From the NCBI GenBank assembly GCA_037349315.1, contig JBAIAC010000156.1:1798001-1862000 (forward strand): a DNA stretch of 64,000 nucleotides. Direction: 5' to 3'. Origin of the DNA: Chelydra serpentina. Taxonomy: Eukaryota; Chordata; Testudines; Chelydridae. Under the pieces are notes generated by a model, which was not told where the DNA came from, did not search any database, and saw nothing but the letters and a program-made list of their open reading frames with translations. The position numbers and the translations under genes are program-made. Below are positions 12,301-21,300 of the stretch, in pieces (the first letter of the stretch is position 1; each line of letters opens with the position of its first letter).

Positions 12301-15300
12301 GACGTGCAGGAATTTCTCTCTGCAGGTACGTTTGAACCCATCATTCATTTGTTGGGGATTTTGCCCTGTGTTTTGTACCACCAGTATGGAAATTCCCAGA
12401 CAAAACCTTTGCTGTTGGTATTACGGTGACCCCAAGATCAGGGCAATACTGTGTTTGTTCCTTTCATCGCTGGGACTTGATCCTCCTCGTCCCACTAGTA
12501 GAGCGGAAGAATTACTTCTCGTGTCTTGCTTACAACGCTCCTGGTAATACATCCCACAATGAGGTTTGCTTTTTTTGCAACAGCATTACACTGTTACGCT
12601 CATATTTAGCTTGTGATCCATTATGACCCCCAGATCCCTTTCCACAGTACAGTGCTCCTTCCTAGGCAGGCATTTCCCATTTTGCATGTGTGCAACGGGC
12701 CTTGGCTACACTTGCAGATGTACAGCGCTGTTAGTTAAACCCGTGTTCGTACAGCTGAGTAGGGAAAGCGCTGCAGCCTGTCCACACTGGCAGCTGCCAG
12801 CGCAGTAAGGTGGCTACATTTGAGGCATTTGCAGCTGTATTGGGAGCGGTGCGTTATGGGCATTCAAGTGGCTGCAACGTGCTTTTCAAATCGGGGGGGT
12901 GAGGGGGACTTTGACAGGGAGCGTTTTGGGAGAGAGAGTGTCTTTTTGGAATCTCCACAGAGTGTCAGCTCATTATTTCCACACCTCCACATCCCCTGCC
13001 TCTCTCTCAATCACTGAAAGCAAACAGCAGGGGCTTTGTTTGTTTTTAAAGAGCAGATAAAAGAGAGGAAACTGAGCCTTCCCCCTCCCCCCCCCCACCA
13101 TTCTTCTCCCCCACACACACACACACACGCCGTCTCTGTCCAAGGTAACTTTGCTGCCGGCATTCCTAACGGAGCCCCTCCCCTCCCCTCTCCCCCCCCC
13201 CAAACAGTAGCTGTGTTTGTTTTTTTGTAAAGCACCTCAACAACGGAGCTCTGAACTCCAACCCGGAAGTGCCGTTTCAAAACAAAGCAGCTTCTGGAGA
13301 TCAGTAACTGCGTTGTTCCTCGGCTACACTGAAAGACCAACGTTCCACCCACTTCGCAACAGTTGCTATTCCTCTCGGGGAGGTGGAGTACGTGCAGCGC
13401 TGTATCTGAGGAGATACACCGTTGCACGTGCCTTGCATGTGTAGCCAGTTAATGAGTTACAGCGCTGCAGGCAGTTTTATTGCGCTGTAACTCGTAAGTG
13501 TAGCCATGGTCTGATTGTTCCTTCCTAAGTGGAGTAATTTGCATTTGTCCTTATTCAACTTCGTCCCATTTTGAATTTTAATCCTATCCTCCAAAGCACT
13601 TGCAAGCCCTCCCAGTTTGGTATCGTCCACAAAATGTATAAGTGTGCTCTGTATGCCATTATCTAAATCACTGATGATGATATTGAACAGAACAGAACCC
13701 AACACTGATCCCTGCGGGCAGGGGCGGCTCCAGGCACCAGCGCAGCAAGCCCGTGCCTGCGGCGGCAAGCTGCTGGGGGTGGCTCCGCCCGGCTGAGGGA
13801 GCAGGGCCATGGGCATGCCGCCCTCCCCGCGGTGCTCCTCCGGCCAGGGGAGAGCGGAGACATGCTGCCGCCCTCCCCGCAGCGCTCCTCCGGCCGGCCG
13901 GGGGAGAGTGGGGCATGCCGCCGCCCTCCCCGCGGTGCTCCTCCGGCTGGCCGGAGGAGAGCGGGGCATGCCACCGCCCTCCCTGCGGCGCGCCTCCGGC
14001 CGGGGGAGAGCAGAGACATGCCGCCGCCCTCCCCGCAGCGCTCCTCCGACCGGCCGGGGGAGAGCGGAGACATGCAGCCGCCCTCCCCGCAGCGCTCCTC
14101 CCGCCAGCCAGGGGAGAGCGGAGACATGCCCCTGCCCTCCCCGCAGCGCTCCTCCGACCGGCCGGGGGAGAGCGGAGACATGCCGCCGCCCTCCCCGCAG
14201 CGCTCCTCCGACCGGCCGGGGGAGAGCGGAGACATGCAGCCGCCCTCCCCGCAGCGCTCCTCCCGCCAGCCAGGGGAGAGCGGAGACATGCCCCTGCCCT
14301 CCCCGCAGCGCTCCTCCGACCGGCCGGGGGAGAGCGGAGACATGCCGCCGCCCTCCCCGCAGCGCTCCTCCAACCGGCCGGGGGAGAGCGGGGCATGCTG
14401 CTGCCCTCCCCGCTGGCACCCGGAGCTGGGCTGCGGGCATGCTGCGTTCCCCGCCCCGGCCCCAGCGGGGCCACCCGCAGGGCAGCTGGGCGGCGGGCAT
14501 GCCACCCTCCCGGTTGGGGGAGTGGGGCGGCCGGTGGCTTTTTTGCCTGGGGCGGCAAAAAAGCCAGAGCCGGCCCTGCCTGCGGGACCCCACTCGATAT
14601 GCCCTTCCAGCTTGACTGTGAACCACTGATAAGTACTCTCTGGGAACGGTTTTCTAACTAGTTATGCATCCACCTTAGAGTGGCTCCATACAGGTTGTAT
14701 TTCCCTAGTTTGTTTATGAGATCACGTGAAACAGTGTCAAAAGCCTCACTAACGTCAACATATACCACATCTACCGCTTCCCCCCTATCCACAAGGCTTC
14801 TTACCCTGCCCAAGAAAGCTAACAGGTTGATTTGACAGGATTTGTTCTTGACAAATCCATGCTGACTGTTACTTATCACCTTATTATCTTCTAGGTGTTT
14901 GCAAATTGATATTGAACCTTCTAAAACTTCTGTAGCTTTGCTAGTGGCCGGCCCCTAGACTTACACACCCATTGTCTTCCTGCAGAAGAGCATTGACGCT
15001 ACAGACCATATACTCTGATTTCTTCTGGTGATTTTCATGGCATTTCTTTCCAATATGCACCTCCATGTCTATCTGCATCTTCTTTCACTTCCTCTTTCCT
15101 CTTCCCCACGAGCACCACATCATCTGCAAAAGGCATGTGCCAGGGGGCCACTCTCTGGCTGCTTTCTGTCATTGCATCAAGCACCAACATGAACAAAAAG
15201 GGACTTAGTCCCCAGCCTTGATGTATTCCAGCTGTTACTAGAAACTCTTCCCTTTCTCCACCGGAACCTCTCGCTGTGGCAACAGCTCCATGGCACATGC

Positions 15301-18300
15301 CCTGGACACGGCTGAAATAAAAACTTTATTCGCTCAATTAGGGGGTCAGGATCAGGCCCCTGCATAAAGCAAACACCAACGTCCATCACCCTTCAGCGCC
15401 TGCAGAACTCACCCTCTGCCCTGGGTCTCTCTGCAGGGAAAGTGGAGCAGCGGAAACAGCAGTTTTTGCTCTTTCTTTAATTCGACCTTAGAGATTTTGA
15501 TGTCCACGTACGGAGACGGGAGTGCAGTGTTATCACTGGAGGTGAGAGGCTCCGCCCCATGAATGTGCCCCTGAGTGTGCCCCAGAGACCTGTGTGCTGC
15601 TGTACCGGGTTAGGAGTCTCACTGGCAGGGGCAGAGGGAGACATGTAGATACTCTTCATAAAAGATCTGTGACCTCCACTGCTATTGGGAGGGCGTGCGC
15701 CCTCTAGTGGTGTTTGTCTGTGTGCACATGCCCTCTAGTGGTGTGAGTGCACGTTTGTGTTTGTTCACCCACATGCGCCCTCTAGTGTTCAGAACTGTTG
15801 TTGTTCATCAGAGGTGCTATACTGCTAACAGTTAATGGGGATTCCCCTTCAGCTCATCTGTCAGTGACCTGAGGTTTTCAGGCAGCAGGATCTGGGCTCT
15901 ATCCCAGTCCTGCCAGACATTTCTGAGCAGCTGCCGGATGCAGCATAGAGACAGCCTAGGAAGCCGTGGGCTTGTGACAACGTTTCTTGCTGGCATCAGT
16001 AACGGAGGGATGGGAGAGTGGGAGCGAAAAAGGAATGACAAAGGGTTCTAATCCCAGTTAGCCTCTGCTCCCAGTGGGGCCCTGAGTCTCTGTCAGTGGA
16101 CCCCTTTTGTAAAGGGCTCCTCCTCTGAGAGTATTGCAGCCCCCCTCAACTGGGAGAGGCTGTGATGCCCGATGCCCCCTGGGAACACACGGGACGTGGC
16201 AGCTGAACCCCCAAATTCCTTGCTCCCAGGGCTTTTCCTTTCCTCTCCCCAGAACGTGACTCTCCGTTTCAACTCCCTCCTGAACAGCACCTCCCTCTGG
16301 GAGGAGGGAGACAAGGGGGACGTGGGGTCAGCCGTGACGGTCCTGCTGCGGAGCGTGGAACTGGCCGCACTGGCCACTGCGCTCCGGTCTCCAGAGACAA
16401 CACAGAACGCGACAACAGAGTCTATGGGTGAGGGGGGATATGTTGCACTCAGTGCCACCTGCTGGCTGCCATGAGATACGGGGTTATACACTGTGCCCCA
16501 AATCCACTGGAAGTTAGAGCCTATATACCGCTGTGGATGTGAGCCTGTGTTCAGTACAGACACAGAGCAGCACTGCCCCTGCACCAGGGAATATAACCCA
16601 GCCCCTCCAGTGCCCCGGGGAGCAGCAGCAATGCCTGAGAAGGGTTTAAATGGAACATTTCTCATTCCACCACTAGGGGCTGCCACGCTGAGCCAGGCGC
16701 CTTCCCCCACCCTCACTACTCCCCCTGCTGGGGATGCAGCATCCTCAGGGAGACACAGCCAGAATGGGGGGGAGGGGACATGGGGTGAGAGGAGTGGGAG
16801 GGGGGTGGATCTGGCCCAGAATGGGCAGATTCCCAGGGAAGTGGTTTCACAGCGAGGGGCTCTGTCATTCCTCACCCCACCCCCGCAGCTATCCAGACGC
16901 GGCTCGTCACAGGGAACTGCAGCCAGCACAGTGAGGTCTTCACGTTGAGAGCTCACGAGGAGACGATGGACGTGCACTGTGATACAGTCACCGGGGCAGC
17001 CACACAAGGTACCATCCTGGGGATGCAGACACCCAGGGCCCAAACCACGGCACAGAGCGGTTCCCGGGCACTGAACCCCAGTTTGGGTTCCCCCGTTCCT
17101 CCCCCCCTCCCCATGGATCCCCAGGCCGGGCCCTGGCCTCTGGCTCTAGCCCTGGAGTGCTCCTTGCTGGCTGAGCCAGTGGTTCTCAGGCTGTGGGCCA
17201 TGGAGCTGACACCTTCGTTCCTGGCTGTCCCACAGCTTGCGCCCCAAGCAGTGAGGAGTTGGGGGCGCAGAGGGGAGACGGCTCATTACAGGGTCTCTGG
17301 TATGCAGTGGGCCCAGAGAATGGAAAGGGCAGGGTCTTGCTAGACCCCCAAATGGAGATGTGGGGGAGTAGGGTAACGTGTAGCCTCAGCTGCCATATTC
17401 AGGGCCCCTAATCCTCCAGCACCAGGGGAAGCTCATCCCTGGCCAGCCCCTCTCCTGGTCTTGCTGAGAAAAACTGTATCTTCATCTCTGCATCCTGCAG
17501 CTAGACGTTTCCAGCCGGGCGCGTTCCTGGCGGCCCCGAGGGAGGAGGTGAGATGGTCCAGTCCCTAAATCTTAAGAGTTGTGGGCAGGATCCTGGGTTC
17601 CATTCCCAGATCTGCCACAGACTCACTGTGACCCCTGGGCACCTGTCCGGCTCATTCTTTGCCATAGCGTCCCCAGCTCCCTAACGAGGGATCATCTCCT
17701 CTCCCAGCAGGTTTGGGGGCTGCTGCTTTCATTTCCTACTCCACCCTGGACTCTATCATCAATGCGAGACTTCTCAGCGAGGGAAATCTACCTGCTGGGG
17801 GGAAGCTGGAGAAGAGTCATCTCAACTCTAGGGTGGTGAGTGGGGCCGTCGGAGACGGGAGACCCATTCACCTCTCCAGACCCGCAAACTTCAGCCTGCG
17901 CCATAATAAGGTGTGTGGAGGAAGATCCTCTCGCTTTGATCCATATCTGGGGCTCCAGAGGTGCATATAGAAGGCACCATCTCCTGCCGGGCATTGGGAC
18001 CATGCTGCCTTTCAGGTTCCCAATGGGCCTGAGAAGCAGAGGGCTCCTTATTCCTGACATGTTGGTGCTGTTTTACTGGGAGGAGGTTACCGGGGGTCAC
18101 AACGTGACACATGGCCGTGCAAAGTGCTCTAGGGTAACAGCTCCGCTTAGCTCACCCCTGAGCCAGAATAACTGGAAAGCCGCTTTCTGTAGATAGTGGG
18201 GTTCCAATCAGCATGAAACACTTTGATACGGTAACGAAGCGGTTAGGGTGTACATGTGTATGTGTGCACGCAGCACTGCCCTCTGCTGGATGCAGTCAGA

Positions 18301-21300
18301 ACTGCTCAGCCATGTGCCATGAGCCTTGTGGTGCTAAGGGCTAGCAAGGATTTATTTCCCTTTCGCCCCAATAGCAGGGCCTGTGCTTTTGGAGCAGCAG
18401 GATCTGCGTTCTCTCTCCGCTGGCACCGGGATGGCCCCGGTGGGCACTGGGGGCTGCGTGGGGAGAGCCCAGGAGCTGTAGGTGGTCTCGGGTTTGCTAT
18501 AGACGTGTAATAACAGAAACGACATTCTGTGGTCCCGTGAGGATGAGGATGATTCTGTTGTGTTTCCAGGACATAAAAGAGGACGAAGAGGCTCTCTGCG
18601 TCTACAGGAAGGCAGTGGCTGAGAACTGCAGCTGGTCTCCGGACGGCTGCACCGTCGTGCACACGAACAGCACTCACACCACCTGCAGCTGTGACCATCT
18701 CTCCAGCTTCGCCATCCTAACGGTTCCCACCGCAGTGACGGTATCTCACCGTGAGACTCCGATCACAGGGCTGGATCCTGAGCTCCCCACTCAGCCTTGG
18801 GTAAAGCTCTCCCTGGAGCGACTGGAGGCTTTGCTGGGGGAGAGGCTGAGTCAGAGCCGAGGGGGCTGGGCTGGGCTCACTGGTGATTCTCCCTTTGCTG
18901 TGTTACAGGAGAGTGACCCACTGACCATCATCACCTACGTGGGACTGACCCTCTCCCTGATGTGCCTCTTCCTCGCCATCCTCACCTTCCTCCTGTGCCG
19001 CTCCATCCGCAACGTCAGCACCTCCCTCCACCTGCAGCTCTGCCTCTGCCTCTTCCTGGCCGACCTGCTCTTCCTCACCGCGGTGACCCGCACCCGCAGT
19101 CGGGTACGGCCTGATTCTCCCCTGCTCTGTTCCTCAGGGCAGGGCTGGGGTGTGTGGCTTTGAACCCCTTTGTGATCCCTGGATTCTGGGCTGTGCTGGA
19201 CACAGGGAGGAATCCTCGCGGGTGGGGGGGGCGGTTCCACCCCGTTAGGCCCCTTCACACTGGGCACAGTGGTCTGAGTGTCCCCAACCCCTGGAGTTCA
19301 GCTAGTTCGATCCCTAAGTCATAGTCTCCCTGTGCCTCGATTCCTCTCCTACGTGACTTGCCCATGGTCAGCCAGGGACTCTGTGGCAGGGCTGGGAACA
19401 GACCGAATAACCTGCCATCTCTGGATCACAGAGCGCTATAACTGGAGAGCTGTGCTAACAAGAATCCCGATGTGACTGCTAGCAGGTCTCCCCCATACTC
19501 AGCATTTCTCTTCGCCACCGCAGTGTCCCTGGGCTCTCTGTCTCCCCCAGGTGGCGTGTGCTGTCATTGCCGGCCTCCTACACTACCTCTTCCTGGCCTG
19601 CTTCACCTGGATGTTCCTGGAGGGGCTGCATCTCTTCCTCATCATCAGGAACCTGAAGGTCGTGAATTACACCAGCGCCAGCCGGTTCAAGAAGAGATTC
19701 ATGTACCCGTTCGGCTATGGATTCCCAGCCCTGGTGGTGGCTATTTCTGCAGCGGTGAATCCTGACGGCTACGGAACTTCCAAACAGTACGTGCAGCGCC
19801 CATCCCGAAGGGGAGCTGGGATGTGGCTTCCATGCGGTTGTCCGGCTCACCCCAGGTCTGACTTGAGCCTAGATTTCCCTGCTCACCCTGCCAGGGAGCT
19901 GAATGTCCCCCTGGGACCCTTCCTATTCCCGGGGACACTAAGCTGCCCTAAGCGCTGTAGTTGAGTTTCCCACCTGCCAGACATCTACATTCCTCACCCC
20001 ACGGATGATGCGGAAGAAGAATCCAGAAAGATCCCAGCTTGACTCCCAGGTCCCAGGCTGGGTGTGTGGGGCTGGTGGGTAGGAAACAAATGCACCTTCT
20101 TACTGTGTGCAAATCCCTGAGGATCCCCTCTCTGAAGTGATCGACTCCACAAAAACAGGGCGTGGGGTGTTCTAGACCCCCCAGGCTAGATCCTCAGCTG
20201 GTGTAAATCAGGGCAGCTCCACTTCCTTCAGTGCAGCGAGGCCAGTGTACGTCCGCTGCATGTCTGGCCCTCCAGCAATACTGCGCATCCTCCAGAAAGG
20301 GTCATTTGAGGAGCTGGAAGAGGAAGTGGTGGCTGAAAGCAGGAGATGCTGAGGTAGATGGGGAGGGCTGTTTGCCTGCTGCCCACAAGAGAGTCGGCCA
20401 TGTCACAGGCAGGCTGAGATCCATCTCACTTTTGAGAGCCAGCTGCCCTGTGACACCCCCTCTCTGCTCCTGGTGCTGGAAATGCGTAGTAATCCCATTA
20501 AAGTCACCTTCTTCTTCCTCCCTGCCTGTAGCTGCTGGCTCAGCCTGGAGAGAGGCTTTCGTTGGAGCTTCCTGGGTCCAGTCTGTGCCATAATACTGGT
20601 GGGTACCTCACAGAACCACAGGGCCCCATTCTCCTCTCACTCTGCGACCCCATTGATATCAGTGAAGCAGGGAAGAGAATGTGGCCCAAAAAACACAAGG
20701 AAAGACCCACTTAGGTCCCACCTGGCTCATCTGCTCTGGTCAGTCCTGGGATTAGTCCCTGTGCTGTAACCCGAGGACTACAGCCTTTACTCGGGCACAG
20801 GTCCCATGGAAGTCAGTAGGAGTTTTGCCAATTGAAGACAACAAGAGAGTGACCTAGTCTAGTTAATGACCCAAGGAACGACGAAGGGAGAGGGCTACAC
20901 TCTGCAGTGGTTTTTGTAGAAGGGGAAACAAATGTCCCTACATATTCCTCCATACCCCCTGGGGAATTTGGGAGGGTGGAGAATTTGTTACAGCCTGAAA
21001 GTGGCAGGAAGTATTCTTGAGGCAGGATCTGGAATCTCTGAGCCAGATCCTGCTCTCAGTTACACCAGTGTAAACCCAAAATAACTACTGACTCCACTGG
21101 AGAGGCTCCATATTTATCTTTGAGCAGCATCTGGCCTCTGTGATCCCATTGATCCATCTCAGCCCTGGCTGTGCTGTCAGCTCCACGCATGGGGAGGGAC
21201 AGAGAGCTGCCAGGGGATATTACAGGAGAGGGGATGATTCCCACCAGAAATGAGCAGTCCCCGGCTCTGCAGTGTTCAGCTCGGTCCCCTGGGATCGTTC

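Larger units (their letters stand above)
12560..14960 (-). mobile_element. CR1/L2-type LINE interrupted by two hAT-type elements
   Basis: Minus-strand pieces at 12560-12697, 13514-13718 and 14579-14960 belong to one LINE. They include [17 protein letters not shown], the RT motif VDDTKLGG (normally ADDTKLGG), [13 protein letters not shown], and further 5' the RT block [20 protein letters not shown]. The two gaps are filled by elements at about 12698-13513 and 13719-14578. Removing them restores collinearity. Confidence 0.8.

Noticed and set aside
12264..12325. Alternative acceptor (CCCAG at 12260-12264) for the first stalk exon
   Set aside because: It shifts the frame relative to the phase 1 EGF exon and to the next phase 0 exon.
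13814..14400. CRISPR-like array
   Set aside because: Units are contiguous with no unique spacers, and the window is vertebrate DNA.
13457..14661. Long open frames (up to 389 codons) on both strands through the GC-rich block
   Set aside because: They arise because a 54-bp repeat unit keeps all frames open. The sequence is a transposon interior, flanked by a perfect 8-bp duplication.
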